DNA of 64,000 nucleotides from Cymodocea nodosa (GCA_036874045.1 JAZBRI010000003.1:5902501-5966500), one strand, 5' to 3'; numbered from the stretch's first letter, positions 42,845 through 55,728 are shown. A program made the numbers and translations. Notes: generated by a model from the sequence alone, not told the origin.

Positions 42845-45074
42845 TGTTTAGAATGAAAAAGTGCATATTATTAACGGTTAAATGATGGTTAATTGCATAA
42901 TATTTAGCTTATCATATGAGAATTAAGCCATTATGTTATAATTGCATTATTATAAGCTTTAATTAAAGAATCTGCTTAATTTTGGGGAATTAATGTTAAT
43001 TTAGTATATTTCTGAATTGTCGGTAAGTTGCAGGCTGTGAAATTCTTAAGTATCCGAATTTTCTGATATTTCGGACAATTATGTTTAACATATCGAACAT
43101 GTATCAAATAGTTATGTTTAATATACTGAACATGTATCGGATAGTTATGTTTAAATTGCCGAATAGTTATGTTTCAAAAGAATATTTTATTATTTCCTGA
43201 AGTACACGTGTCGAAACCATAATGCATGACTTAAGTGAACTTTCGGTGAGTTATCTATAACTATCTGAAATTGCGGCATCGGATAGTTATATGTGTAACT
43301 CTTCGAAATCTCCTTTTATTTATAAAATAGCTGTGGACACGTGTCATGTTCTGGGAAAGTGACTTAAGTGGATTTTCGGTGAGTTATCTCTAACTATCTG
43401 AAATGCATCTGAGCATCGGATAGTTAGACCTGTAACTCTCCGAAATGTTTCTTTTATTATTAAACTGCTGCTGACACGTGTTGAGATCTGGAAGATTTAC
43501 TTAAGTTATATAGCGGTGAGTTAACTGTAAGTATCTGAAATGCATTTGAGCATCGAATAGTTAAGTTTGTAAGTATCCGAAATGCACCTGAGCATCGGAT
43601 AGTTAAATTTATGCACGTGTTTTATAGTTAAATCAACGAAGCAAGTCTGTTGAGTTATCTGTAACTCCACAGACTATTTATTTTCTAATATGCCACTATA
43701 GCAGTTGCAGAAACAGGACAGTTGGAAGGAAAAACCAAGATTGCATGTATCACGTAGGGAGAAGAAATCATCGTCATTGATATAAATGAAGGAAATCCAA
43801 CCGATCATTCAAGCAGAAGTAGTTACCACTGAAGAAATATAAAAGAAAAGAAGAAAAAAAGCAGCGGTGTGGTGACCGATGGGTGTGGCCAGTGTGTGTA
43901 GAGGAGGATCACCGAGCTTTCTACAGGTAACGTCGGCAATTCTCTGAAGTACCACACCAACCATCATTACCACCACCATAATCACCAACCATCAAAGGTC
44001 TGTGAGGATACTTTCCTGATGTCAAGTCGATTCTGAGCCAAACACAATGCCTGACAACCACTGTGAGGAGTGATCGTATTGCGAGAAGGGAAGCCATTTT
44101 CACCAAGCGCCGACTCATATTTTAGGAGATTGTAAGGCTTCTAGCCTTGGCTTCGGGTTGATGCCTGTATGCTGAAGAGGAGATTATCTTGCAATTCTGG
44201 ACTCATGATTCTATAGGGAGAGGAGACAGAATTGTAAGTGGTTTAATTTTTAGTGGTGTAATCGCGTCGCATGTAGTGACGGAAGTATTTACTGTCGACT
44301 GAGATTACTTTGCATTTCACCTTTCGCCCATTTCCATGTTCATATTTAAACAAAAATACCAAAAACAACTTATCTGTGTTTATATTTTGTATTTGAGTGT
44401 TGTATTGTTTGTGTTGTATCGTGATTAATGTTATCTTTGTTAGTGTTGTGATTGTTTTATGTTTGTTTTAGTTTTATAGTTTACTGAAATTGGTTTGTTT
44501 AAAAGACTTAAAGATTTTAATGGTTACTATTTGAATTATCTGAATGTTAGTATGCTTAATGATAAATCCAATGTTTAGTAACATTAAAGAGCTTAATTAA
44601 GGTTATTTGCAATTTGTGGAACCGCCCAATGGTTGGCCGAATTCCTCTGTAAATAGCAGTATTAAAAAGGAAAGACACACTTGTGGAGTTAACTTAAGTC
44701 CACGAGGTTAGTCCGTTGAGTTAGCCATAACTCAACAAACTTTGTCCATTGAGTTAACTGTAACTCAACAGAAGGCTTATTGAAAATATAAATTTGATTG
44801 TTAAAAACAGAACAGTTCTCAATTCTTAAACAATTCTCTATGGGATCGACCTATACTTGCACACTAATGCAATAGACATTGTGCACTTGTAGTTAAAATA
44901 CAAATTGGAATTAATATCTAATTTATGTGAAAGGTTGTTTGTTTACTTCTAAAAAAGGAATAGGCATAAAGATAAATTAACTAAGTAAAAACAGAAGTTA
45001 ACAAATCTAAGTTTTTCTGGTGCGTTGTTGGAGATCCAAACTAGTTTTCTAGTGTCGTGCTGGGTAACTAAAGA
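42845..45074 (+). mobile_element. Solo Athila LTR inside the copia LTR
   Basis: Begins TGTTTAGAATGAAAAAGTGC. Flanking bases are CATTG (42840-42844) and CGTTG (45075-45079), and removing it restores the copia sequence around AACGCGTTGCCTTA. Its end is peculiar: the terminal AAGTTTTTCTNGTG...CCAAAC segment appears twice in tandem (about 45008-45041 and 45042-45074), with the last copy degenerate. No internal region is present. Confidence 0.88.
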
Positions 45075-45079
45075 CGTTG

Positions 45080-45632
45080 CCTTAATGTTCAATATAGCAA
45101 CTCATCGCATGTAGTTATGTTAACTTAACGAGTTAAACATGTGCAACTCACGTGAAACAATATAACATTCGTAACCTTTAATTTCGCCATGTATACAATA
45201 CTAACTTAACGAGTTCGTCTCTTCCTATTGCTCTTTTACTCACTAACTTAACGAGTTCTCACATGAACTATTTTAAACTTTAAGCCTATAACTCAACAAA
45301 TTCTCACGTGATCTTTATACAAATAACTCACTAACTTAACGAGTTGTCTTTAACGTGCACTATACATGATACAGAAAATATAACTTTAAAACATATCATG
45401 CTTTACAATAAAAACACAAGTTAACTTAATATTTAGTTAAATGAAAAATTAGTATAACTTAATGACTAGTTATTCAACTTAGCATAATCTCAAACCATTA
45501 CAGACAATTATTTATATCAGTAAACTTTTTCTCTATTAATTGATGTTCTTAATTTACTTTCACAAACAATAGTAGTTGAGTAAATATGATTATATCCGTT
45601 TATCACATATCATCAAAACAAAATATTCAATA
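45080..45632 (-). mobile_element. Copia 5' LTR fragment c (5' start of the LTR)
   Basis: Matches in reverse complement 8278-8830 and ends CAAAATATTCAATA followed by the TSD GTTAT. It completes the right border of the outer copia element. Confidence 0.9.
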
Positions 45633-45685
45633 GTTATCATGCTTCATATTTTACACAATTTTTCATTCCATTTTCCCTAGTATAT

Positions 45686-47697
45686 TGTTTGGGTTTTCCC
45701 AACACTACACTAGAAAAACTTGGATTTGTTACTTCTATTTTTACTTAGTTAATTTATCTTTATGCCTATTCTTTTTTTTAGAAGTAAACAAACAACCTTT
45801 AATACAATTTAGATATTAATTCCAATTTGTACTTTAACTGCAAGTGCACAATGTCTATTGTATCAGTGTGCAAGTACAGGTCGATCCCATAGGGAATTGT
45901 TGACGAATTTAAGAAATGTTTGATTGTGAACAATTCAAATTTATATTCAATAAGCACTCTGTTGAGTTATAGTTAACTCAACGGACTAATTTCGTTGAGT
46001 TATGGCTAACTCAACGGACTATCCTCGTGGACTTAAGTTAACTCCACGAGCCTATCTCTTCTTTATAATACTGCTATTTACAAAGGAATTCGGTCAACCA
46101 TTGGGCGATTCCACAAATTGTAAATAACATCAATTAAACTTTTTAATGCTAGTTAACATTGGATTTATCATTAAGCAATACTAACATTCAGATGATTCAA
46201 ACAGTCACCAATAAAATCTTTAAATTTTTTTGTACGAACCAATTGCAGTAAACTGTAAAATTAAAACTAACATAAAATAATTATAAAACTGATACAGATA
46301 ACATTAACCACGATACAACACAAACAATACAACACTCAAATACAACATACAAACAAAGATAAATTGTTTTTGGTATTTTTGTTTTGATGTGAACATGGAA
46401 ATGGGCGAAAGGTGAAATGTAAAGTAATCTCACTTGATAGTAAATACTTCCGACACTACTTGCAACGCAATTACACCACTGAAAATTAAACCACTTACAA
46501 TTATGTCTCCTCTCCCTATAGAATCGCGAGTCCAGAATTGCAAGATGATCTCCTCTTCAGCATACAGGCATCAACCCGAAGCCAAGGCTAAAAGCTTTAC
46601 GATCTCTTGAAATATGAGTCGGCGCTTGGTGAAAATGTCTTCCCTTCCCGTGACGCAATCACTCCTCACAGTGGTTGTCAGGCACTGTGTTTGGCTCGGA
46701 ATCGACCCGACATCAGGCAAGTATCCTCACAGACCTCCGATGATTGGTGATTATGGTGGTGATAACAATGGTTGGTGTGATACTTCGGAGAATCGCTGAT
46801 ACTGTCTGCAGAAAGCTCGGTGCTCCTCCTCTGTATACACTGGTCGTCCATCGATCGCACCTTCTTTTTTTCTTTTTCTTTTTTTATATTTCTTCAGTAG
46901 TAACTGCTTTTGCTTGAATGATCGGTTGGATTTCCTTCCTTCAGATCAATGATGATGCTTCCTTCTCCATGCGCGATTGAATTCCTGTATGATACATGCA
47001 AACGTGGTTTTTCCTTTCAACTGTCTGTTCCTGCAACCGCTATAGTGGCATTTTAGAAAATAACTATAAAATACATGCAATAAAGAAATAAGCCGCTAAC
47101 CTAACGCGTTACCTTAGTGTATATTCATGTAATTCAACGCGTACAGTTATGCTAACTTAATGAGTTATAACTTAAGTAAATCTACCAGCTCTCGACACGT
47201 GTCAGCAGCAGTTTAAACATAAAATAATATTTCGGAGAGTTACAGGTATAACTATCCGATGCTTAGATGCATTTTCGGATAGTTACAACTAACTCATCGA
47301 AAATTCACTTAAGACATTCATTTTGGTTTTGACACGTGTACATCTGGAAATAATAAAATATTCTCTCTAAACATAACTGTTCGGCAATTTAAACATAACT
47401 ATCTAATACATAGTCGGTATGTTAAACATAACTGTCCGAATTTGTTCGGTATGTTAAACATAACTGTCTGAAATATCAGAAAATTCGAATACTTAAGAAT
47501 TTCACAGCCTGCAACTTACCGACAGTCCATAAATGTACTAAATTAACATTAATTCCCCAAAATTAAGCAGATTCTTCAATTAAAGCATATAACAGTGCAA
47601 TTATAACATAATGGCTTAATTCTCATATGATTAGCTAAATATTATGCAATTAACCATCATTTAACCGTTAATAATATGCACTTTTTCATTCTAAACA
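45686..47697 (-). mobile_element. Athila-2 3' LTR (2012 bp)
   Basis: Left edge TGTTTGGGTTTTCCCAACAC is the LTR end in reverse. Right edge TTCTAAACA is its start. Nearly identical to 55819-57799, so the insertion is comparatively young. Confidence 0.95.
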
Positions 47698-47716
47698 CTT
47701 CCCCCATACCTAAATT
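47698..47716 (-). other. Athila-2 polypurine tract
   Basis: Read on the minus strand as AATTTAGGTATGGGGGAAG directly before the 3' LTR, the same as in Athila-1. Confidence 0.9.
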
Positions 47717-47839
47717 TTGCTAGTCCCTTAGCAAACTGAGATCTAATTAATTGGTCTTTCAAAAGTGATAGAATTAATTCGTCCCCTTTTGTTTTTTTTC
47801 TTCTGTTTAGCATAAACATATATTCTATATGTTTCAGTA

Positions 47840-48660
47840 ATCAACCTGCAAAGATATTTAGAATATATGTAAATTACATACAAAGTATATCATCTTCATA
47901 TAGGTGTTAATTATATTATCATTTGTTCTTCTTTTCATCATCTGTAATCCTGAATTTTCCAATAAGATTTCTAGAAGAAATTTCAACAACATACGAATCA
48001 AAATACAATCTAATTCAATATGATTAAGACAAGCAAAATAAAGAATTGTATCTCCATTAAACAACATCAAAAGTCAATTCCAGATTCATATTTCAGCAAT
48101 TCTAGATAACAGAAAATATACTCGATTCATAAGATATCTGTATTTCACTAAACACTTGTATCTTTTCAGAACAGTATATGTTTTTTCCTTTTTTTCTTTT
48201 TTTTTCTTTTTTTGTGTACTTTAAAAGTTAATCATACAAGAGCTTTCTAATGTACCCATGTAACGAGCTTTCAGTCAACAATCCCATATCTGATCAAGAT
48301 CTTAGGTTGCCAGATTTTCAAAGTCCTTTTTCAGGTCAACAATCCTTACATACCTATCTGCTCAAGTACAAAAGGCTCGTGATCAAACAAGTCAATAAAC
48401 TCTCAAAATTTTCCTTTTTTTTTTCTTTTTTTTTTAAATACATACAAAACAAAACATTAATCACATACTACATGTGTACATATTTCATTAATACAGATGC
48501 AGTAAAACACCAATCTCATATAATCCTGCTTCTATCATTTACTAAAAATATGAATCCATAACAATAAGCTCATACTTTATCTATAGTTTAATAAGATCTA
48601 CACATAAATCATTCTACAAGTTCAATCAGTCAAAGTAAATGTATCTTTCATCATATGTGT
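47840..48660 (-). repeat. 3' shared block, Athila-2 copy
   Basis: Reverse complement of 39390-40210, with GGCTCGTGATCAAACAAGTC and CAAGAGCTTTCTAATGTACC. Poly(T)-rich insertions at about 48180-48220 and 48415-48435 distinguish it. Confidence 0.85.
48250..48561 (+). CDS. Conserved antisense ORF, Athila-2 copy
   Basis: Reads from the same ATG as the other three copies, with CNELSVNN, SDQDLRLPDF, GQQSLHTYLLKYKRLVIK and VNKLSK, then a frame extension to 103 codons that is unique to this copy. The shared 50-codon part is antisense to the element. Function unknown. Confidence 0.4.
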   Translation: MYPCNELSVNNPISDQDLRLPDFQSPFSGQQSLHTYLLKYKRLVIKQVNKLSKFSFFFSFFFKYIQNKTLITYYMCTYFINTDAVKHQSHIILLLSFTKNMNP

Positions 48661-49002
48661 TTCATTTAATCTAGAATTCACATCTCAGCTCCTTCAGAAC
48701 TTCAGATAATTTTCTGATTAAGCATTAAATATTCTGATTTCATTTTAAAATCATGAAACTGTTAAACTCATGAAATTCAGAAAAATCATAAGATACTATA
48801 TCTAGATTTACATAAATAATAAATTCTATAGCATCTTCTATAGCCTTCTAAATATAACATTCAAGCAGTTTATAAAAATTTTACAATCTCAATTATCGGA
48901 TAGTTACAGCAAGTTCATAAAAATTTTCAATTTCCTCAAAACTTTGCAGTACCATTTTAATTCCTTTAATTAACAAACTTACATGGCTGTTACTTTAATT
49001 AC

Positions 49003-49046
49003 CTCCCCCCCATACCTACATTTTGCATTGTCCTCAATGTAAAAGA
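49003..49046 (-). other. Athila-2 hairpin plus second purine tract
   Basis: On the minus strand TTACATTGAGGACAATGCAA is followed within a few bases by GTAGGTATGGGGGGGAGG. It is equivalent to 39001-39042 in Athila-1. Confidence 0.55.
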
Positions 49047-49456
49047 TTTGACAATAAGTACAGTAATTGTAGCAGGCATGAATAAAGTTTTGTTTGATTT
49101 AAAATTCAGGATAAGTAATTGGTTACATACATTGTTCCATTTGGATCTCTTTCTGCATATTCTGATTTTTGATTCTGAAAAACTTTTCATTCCTAGATAA
49201 ATACAGAATATAAAACAAAATAACATTTAACAGATATTAATAAATCAGTGTCTTGTGTGGAATGCAGGCTCCTATGCCTTTGGTGGCTCACAAGTAAGCC
49301 AGTTGGTTTCCCAAAACAGATACCAACAAACTGGATTGATATTTTGTTTTGTTTGTTTTTTTTTATAAAATGAACATGAAAAACTTCAAAATTCCTTCTT
49401 CTTTTTTTTCTAAAAATAAATGCAGAATACACACGTTAAACACACAAAATCATAGC

Positions 49457-49905
49457 TTAAGAATATGATTGAAAAGTAGAAACAAATGGAATAAATGTAT
49501 CAGTCCAAGCAAACTTTTTAGGCATAGTTCTTCTTGCTATTAATTCTGTTTTAATGCAGTTCTTGTTCCTTTTTAATTTGTAAACATGCAATATATTATA
49601 AATTCCAAATACGAGTGTATTACCATTAATGATATGTAATGCAGAAAGGGATCCTTTTTGGTTCCAGGGTAATGTAGCAGTTTCTATTTCTACATCTATT
49701 TCAATATACTCCTCTTCCCACTTCCATTCATTCATGTCTTCCATAATCCATATTTGAAATTTCATCAGTTCATCCCACCATCTTATCAGACATAAAGTAG
49801 GACCATCTTCTTCATTATACCACATTCCTATTTGAATTTCATTAAATTATGCAGATGGTGGTTTAGCTATTTCACTCGATATAGGTAAAATTTCTATATA
49901 ATTAT
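49457..49905 (-). pseudogene. F-box gene remnant, C-terminal part, in Athila-2
   Basis: The 122-codon frame from 49825 reads MWYNEEDGPTLCLIRWWDEL, GSLSALHIINGNTLVFGIY and RRTMPKKFAWTDTFIPFVS. It corresponds to the last third of the Athila-1 F-box protein with only a few substitutions, and is open to its natural stop. Upstream to about 49905 the homologous reading continues but has a TAA at the AEFNEI position. The F-box itself and the middle of the protein are deleted. Because the retained part lacks both the frameshift and the TAG seen in Athila-1, it shows that the F-box gene was longer in the common ancestor. Confidence 0.85.
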
Positions 49906-49924
49906 ATATAGGCAAATTTTGGTA

Positions 49925-51055
49925 ACTGCTAAATCGACGAAGTTTCATTTGTGGTTAAAAGAATAACCGCTCTGCTTAATCCATGAACTAACCTCGTTGA
50001 GTTACAGATTACTCAACAGAACACAGTCGGTTACTATTGCTAACTCCACGGACTAACTTCGTTGAGTTACAGATAACTCAACGGAGTGACCTTATATTAT
50101 ATTACTGACCTCGTGGAGTTACGGTTAACTCAACAGACTTACTTTGTTGAGTTAACACTTGGCAACTTCTAAGTTTCACTCTCGTAAGTTTTCTATTCTG
50201 TTCTTTTTTCTTTGTTTTTCATTCTGCTAACTGTAATAAAGTTAAATCTATGTCATTAATGCCTCATTTTGATTAAAATACATTTAAATTTGAACATTAT
50301 ATAAAGATTTAACTTGCAGGTCATTTTACATTATGCAGAATTTACATTTTACCTTATAACATGCAGAAATTTTTAAACAGTTATCCTGTCATTCAGCAAA
50401 TTGTAAATCTGTTACATATTCATAAAGTTCCACAAATTACATAATATTCAATAAATTCCATTCATTTCACATCCAAATACGTATGAAAATTGCATTTGAA
50501 AAATTATATTCATTAATATGCATCAATTACATTACAAGTACACCATACAATTTCATACAATTTTACACAAGTAGACGACCAATACAATTTAATCTCTATG
50601 CCTAAATTCATCTACTTCCTTCTGGAGTTTTTCTAATTTTAGGTCTTAGCTACAATACTCCGTTGAGTTATAGTTAACTCAACGGAATAAGCTCATTGAC
50701 TAACTCAAGACTTAACGGAGTACGCTCGTTGAGTTAAGCGTAACTTAACGGACTCCCCGTACAAGCAAATATAATAATAAAAATATTACAGAGAATAGTT
50801 TTTCTGGTTTTTTACCGATTTAACCGATACTATGCTTCGGTCAGACCTAAATATTTTTTTTATTTTTCTTTCTCTTAGACCGATACTATGTTTCGATAAA
50901 ACCAATATTTTTTTCTGAAAATTAATATACAATTTTTTTTAATGTTCCGGTCATATCGATGGATCTAGTCGGTTGAACCGCAACTATTTTTATGTTTTAT
51001 ATATATTTTTAATGTTTTTTTTTTTTAAACATATATATATAAACATAAAAACTGA
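49925..51055 (-). other. Athila-2 spacer with hairpin words and the first deletion junction
   Basis: Contains the equivalents of 34919-35640 (to about 50640) and 32221-32590 (50640-51055). The junction near 50640 joins GTAGCTAAGACCT to AGAAAAACTCCAGAAGG. CCGTTGAGTTA/TAACTCAACG pairs and CGGTTNAACCG words are conserved here despite the deletions. Confidence 0.75.
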
Positions 51056-52330
51056 TTTCTTACTAAGTAAAGCTCGAGTAGTCCTCTACTCTGACTTCTT
51101 CTATAATTCCAAAGGAGCTTTTTGGTGTTTTCAGAATAGGTTTAAGTCTTTGTCCATTTACTTTAAATATATTCTGATTTTTAGGATTTTCAATTTCAAT
51201 AGCTCCATAAGGATAAACATTTCAAACTATGTAAGGTCATGCCTATCTAGATCTTAATTTTCCTGGATGATTATGGAGTCTAGCCATATAAAGATATACT
51301 TCTTGTCCTATTTCAAAGCTTTTAGGAATAATTTTTCTATCATGCCAGAATTTAATTTTCTCTTTTTCTCTTACAGTCTTCGAATAAGCTTCATTTCTAA
51401 ATTCTTCTAATTCAATTAGTTGCATTTTCCTATTTTCAGTAGCTTGATTTAAATTAGTGTTCAGAGTTTTTAATGCCCAATAAGCTTTATGTTCTATTTC
51501 AGCAAGTAAATGACAACTTTTTCCATATACTAGCCTAAAAGGTGACATACCTAAGCTCGTTTTATAAGCAGTTCTATAAGCCCAAAGTGCATCTATCAAT
51601 CTATTAGCCCAATCTGTTCTAGTAGGATTTACTACTTTTTCCAAGATTAATTTAATTTGTTTGTTTGCGCTTTCTACTTGTCCACTTGTTTGCGGATGAT
51701 ATGATGTTGCAATTCTGTGGTTTACTCTATATTTCTTCATTAAGGCTTCAAAACTTCTATTGCAGAAATGAGTTCCTCTATCACTGATAATAGCTTTAGG
51801 TATTCCAAATCTGGCAAATATATTTGTTCTTATAAATTGAATTACCACTTTGTTCTCATTAGTTTTTGTAGGAATAGCTTCTGTCCATTTAGATACATAA
51901 TCCACCCCCAACAATATGTAATTAAATTGATTAGACATAGGAAATGGACCCATAAAATCTATTCCCCACACATCAAAGATTTCAACCTTAACAATAGGAT
52001 TAAGAGGCATCATATTCCTCTTTGATATTCTTCCTATTTGTTGACATCTTAAACAACTTAAGCAATATTTATGAGCATCTTTGAATAGTGTTGGCCAATA
52101 AAACCCACATTGCAGAATTTTTGCACCAGTTTTCCCTGAACTAAAATGTCCTCCACAAGCTTGGTCATGACAGAAAGACAATATGCTTGAATATTCAGTT
52201 TTTGGAACACACCTCCTTAAAACCATATCAGGACATTTCTTAAATAAGTAAGGGTATTCCCAATAGTAATATTTTACTCTTGAGAAAAACAATTTCTTAT
52301 CTTATCTATTCCAATCCTTAGGTGTTAAAC
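51056..52330 (-). CDS. Athila-2 integrase
   Basis: A 349-codon open frame (52292-51243) covers the zinc-binding region ([23 protein letters not shown]) and the DDE core: [27 protein letters not shown] and [17 protein letters not shown]. It also covers [20 protein letters not shown] and the C-terminal [20 protein letters not shown]. The last 60 codons, to about 51060, continue after a stop at 51243. All zinc ligands and catalytic acids are present. Integrase joins cDNA ends to target DNA with 5-bp spacing, consistent with the TATAT duplication. It is preceded by RNase H with a short frame break at about 52300. Confidence 0.92.
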
Positions 52331-52391
52331 CAGTAACTAAGTAATTAACTATGTCTGCATACCAAGGCATTGTGTTGATAGTCATTAATTG

Positions 52392-53810
52392 TTAATCAGG
52401 AAAATTATCCTTAATTTCAATATTTGATTTTCCTATTTGTAATCTTGATAAATGATCTGCTACTACATTCTCACAACCTTTTTTATCTTTAATTTCTACA
52501 TCAAATTCTTGCAATAATAATATCCATCGGATCAATCTAGGTTTAGTTTCTTTTTTCTTTATTAGATATTTTAGAGCTGAATGATCCGTGTATACTATTA
52601 CTTTAGCTCCAATCAGATATGATCTAAACTTTTCTAAAGCAAACACAACAGCTAATAATTCTTTTTTAGTAGTTGTGTAATTAACTTGAGCATCATTTAA
52701 GGTTTTGCTTACATAATGAATCACTCTAGGAGATTTTTCTATCTTCTGTCCTAACACTGCTCCTATAGCAAAATCAGAAGCATCGCACATTAATTCAAAT
52801 GGATAGTTCCAATTAGGTACTTGAATTATAGGAGTTGAAATTATGCTAGTCTGAAGTCTGAAAAATGCTTCCTTGCAATTTTTATCAAAGTTAAATGGAA
52901 CATCTTTTAATAGATTAGTTAAAGGTCTAGCTATCTTACTAAAGTCTTTAATAAATCTTCTATAAAAACCAGCATGTCCTAGAAATGATCTAATATCTTT
53001 TACTAATTTAGGTTCTAGTAGATTAGAAATTACTTCTATTTTAGCTTTATCTACTTCCAACCCTTTTTTAGAAACAACATGCCCTAAGACTATTCCTTGT
53101 TTAACCCTGAAGTGACATTTTTCCCAATTTAAAACCAGATTTTTTTCCACACAGCGTTTTAATATTTGGTCTAAATTGCTTAAACACACTTCATATGAGT
53201 TGCCATATATAGTAAAATCATCCATAAATATTTCTAAAAATTCTTCAATCATTCTAGTAAATATGCCCTGCACACACCTTTGAAAGGTAGTTAGCGCATT
53301 GCATAATCTGAATGACATTCTTTTAAAAGCATAAGTTCCATTAGGACAGGTGAAAGTTGTTTTCTCTTGATCCTCTAATGCTATTGGAATTTGATTATAC
53401 CTTGAATACCCGTCTAAGAAACAAAAATATTTTTGCCCTGCTAATCTTTCCAGCATTTGATCTATAAAAGGTAAGGGAAAATGATCTTTCCTAGTCATAG
53501 CATTCAATTTTCTATAGTCTATACATACTCTCCAGCCTGATTGAATTCTAGTAAGGATGAAGTCTTGACTTTCGTTCCTAATAACTGTTAATCCTGATTT
53601 CTTGGGAACTACATGGATTGGACTAACCCACGAGCTATCAGAAATCAGATAAATTATATCATTATCTAACCATTTAACTATTTCCTTCCTGACTACTTCT
53701 TTAAGGTTTGGATTTAATCTCCTCTCAGGAATTCTAATAGGTTTAGCATTCTCTTCTAAATATATGTGGTGACAGCATAAAGTTGAACTTAACCATTTTA
53801 TATCAGTCAT
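52392..53810 (-). CDS. Athila-2 reverse transcriptase and RNase H, open frame
   Basis: A 472-codon frame without a stop spans RT ([43 protein letters not shown]), connection ([20 protein letters not shown]) and RNase H ([46 protein letters not shown]). The motif before the active site reads [15 protein letters not shown] where the family and Athila-1 have MPFGLCNAPATFQRC. These are three changes at normally invariant positions, so activity is doubtful although the frame is open. It is part of the pol polyprotein, with the protease linker directly upstream. Confidence 0.93.
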   Translation of the reverse strand: MTDIKWLSSTLCCHHIYLEENAKPIRIPERRLNPNLKEVVRKEIVKWLDNDIIYLISDSSWVSPIHVVPKKSGLTVIRNESQDFILTRIQSGWRVCIDYRKLNAMTRKDHFPLPFIDQMLERLAGQKYFCFLDGYSRYNQIPIALEDQEKTTFTCPNGTYAFKRMSFRLCNALTTFQRCVQGIFTRMIEEFLEIFMDDFTIYGNSYEVCLSNLDQILKRCVEKNLVLNWEKCHFRVKQGIVLGHVVSKKGLEVDKAKIEVISNLLEPKLVKDIRSFLGHAGFYRRFIKDFSKIARPLTNLLKDVPFNFDKNCKEAFFRLQTSIISTPIIQVPNWNYPFELMCDASDFAIGAVLGQKIEKSPRVIHYVSKTLNDAQVNYTTTKKELLAVVFALEKFRSYLIGAKVIVYTDHSALKYLIKKKETKPRLIRWILLLQEFDVEIKDKKGCENVVADHLSRLQIGKSNIEIKDNFPD

Positions 53811-54760
53811 AGTCCATCATATTTCTTCTTTATAACTTTTTACTACATCTTTTAATTTAGCTATTTGATCCTCTTTTAAATCTGAAGCAATAATGATTGG
53901 ACAGGTTCGTTTATCTTCCAGAAATATATAGGTTAATTCAGGAGGTAAATGTTTTAATTCTAAATGCTGCCCATCAGAAGCTAGAGCTCCTAATTGAACA
54001 TCATCATTTTTTAAATTAATTTCTTCCTGATCTCCTTCTATATTTATGCTTTCACTTTCTTCTAAAGTTTCAGAATTGATTTGCCTATTTAATTCTTCTT
54101 GAATCACATCATCTAACATATCTCCTTCATCCTCTAAAAAGTTTATGGTATGTAAGGACATTTCTAACTCCTCAAACATTTCTAGTTTGAAAATATTTTA
54201 TTAAGTATCCTCATTACCATATGCTAACTTCATTACTCCAGTTTTACAATTTATAACAGCCCCTGATGTTGCTAAAAATGGCCTTCCCAAAATTAAAGAT
54301 GTATCACTATTTTTATGCTTAATTTGTTAGGAATCCAAAATTACAATATCAATAGGATATATATAATTCTTGATTTTAATTAAGACATCCTCTATTTTTC
54401 CTCTAGGGTATCTTATACTTCTATCAGCTAATTGAATAACCGTACTAGTAGGAGTTAAGCCTTCTAATCCTAAGGATGCAAATATATCACTTGGCATAAC
54501 ATTTATACCTGCACCTAAGTCTATTAAAGTTCTTTCTAAAATGGTATTTCCTATGGTGCATGATATAACAGGGATTCCAGGATCAGATAACTTTTTAGGA
54601 ATTTGTGGCAGAAATAGGGAACTACTTTGCTCAGCTAAAAAGATCTTTCTAAGAACTTTTCGCTCTCTTTTCTTAGTACACCAATCCTTCAAAAATTTAG
54701 CACAAGGTGGCATATTCTGCAAAAGATCTAACAAGGAATGTTAACTTGTACTTTCTCAAA
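53811..54760 (-). pseudogene. Athila-2 aspartic protease and linker
   Basis: 54734-54327 reads LPQIPKKLSDPGIPVISC, LIDLGAGINVMPSDIF and DIVILDS. After a stop, 54310-54190 continues with LILGRPFLATSGAVINC, and 54179-53817 is the acidic linker (LEDEGDMLDDVIQEEL). The DLGAG active site is uninterrupted here, unlike Athila-1. Stops near 54328 and 54200 break the polyprotein. Confidence 0.9.
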
Positions 54761-55728
54761 AATTTCTCTGATTTTTTCTTGTTTTCTAGGAATTGTTTGT
54801 TGTAATCTTTCAGGATAGGGTGCTAAAGATTTTGATTTCAAAGACTCTTTTTCTTTCAATTGATTTGTTTGATCATTTTTAGCTTCATTCGCATATTCAG
54901 ATTGTTCTTCAGTGATTTCTAGATTTTCAACTATATTTTCATTATCATTTTGATTTTACTCTTGTCGACCTTCATATCATTTTCATTTTGAGTTCTTGGT
55001 GGTATATTAGTTCCAGATCTTAATGTTACACATATATCTTCCATATTTTCGTTACTTTCATGATGTTTTTGTATTTCATTTTCGTGATTATGATCTTCAA
55101 TTATTTTTAGTTTTAAAGTGCATTCTTTAAATTCTCTTACATTAGTGTTTTCTGTTTGTTGTATATTTTGCAAGTTGTGTAGGTTTATAACATTATAATT
55201 TTCATTGTCCTGTTGCAAAACTTGTATTTTCATTGCATTTTTGTCTAATGCTTTTAATTTTGTTTCCAGATCATCTAATTTCATTGCATTCAATTTTTGA
55301 TCAATTTTCTTTATGGCTTTTTCAGTTTCGTAAATTATATCCTGTTTAGGTTCTGAATATGCCTCCTTATAGTTTAACTGGTTGACTTCTTGTTGTTGAC
55401 ATACAAAGTATTCCAGTTTGTCCAGATTTTGCTCTATCCTATGCTCCAGTCTGTCATAGCTATCCCAAACTTCAGTGTCTCTCATCATATTACACATTCT
55501 ATACTGACCATCAGTTGGGTAAACTATAGGATTCTCATACTCGGCTCTATTATATTGAGGATAATTCATTTGTTGTTCATGGGATCTAACAATTTGTAAA
55601 TGTCTCAATTTCAAACAATCAGAAATGGCGTGTCCTTCAGAATTGCAGAATTCACATATGTGAATTAAAGGTTTCAGAAATCTTTGAGCATAAGCATATA
55701 CCATATTCTCAATTACAGAAGAAAACAC
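54761..55728 (-). pseudogene. Athila-2 zinc-knuckle ORF
   Basis: Frame 55728-54931 starts MFSSVIENMVYAYAQRFLKP and carries the knuckle CEFCNSEGHAISDC, then the same Tyr/Asn stretch, coiled coil and acidic linker as Athila-1. A one-base change near 54950 shifts the frame before the conserved AKNDQTNQLKEKESLKSKSL region. No capsid domain lies upstream, and none is found anywhere in this element, so it depended on Gag supplied in trans. Confidence 0.85.

Larger units (their letters stand above)
7124..45632 (-). mobile_element. Outer Sirevirus-like Ty1/copia complex, heavily interrupted
   Basis: The left edge is a copia LTR 3' end in reverse orientation (TGTAGGATCAAATGGC). The right edge is an LTR 5' end in reverse (CAAAATATTCAATA). 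The five bases outside are GTTAT on both sides (7119-7123 and 45633-45637), so these two edges came from one insertion. Reading on the minus strand the surviving parts are: 5' LTR (45632-45080, 42844-42598, 26770-26706), RT/RNase H (26721-25665), 3' region with accessory ORF and repeated polypurine tracts (25648-19710, interrupted, then to 18015), and 3' LTR (18014-17561 and 8000-7124). Gag, protease, integrase and most of RT are lost. Nested inside are a plus-strand copia, Harb-1, Athila-1 and a solo Athila LTR. Confidence 0.8.

Noticed and set aside
55390-55599. Plus-strand ORF of 69 codons, also mirrored at 27847-27626
   Set aside because: Antisense shadow of the zinc-knuckle ORF; its conservation is explained by the coding constraint on the other strand.
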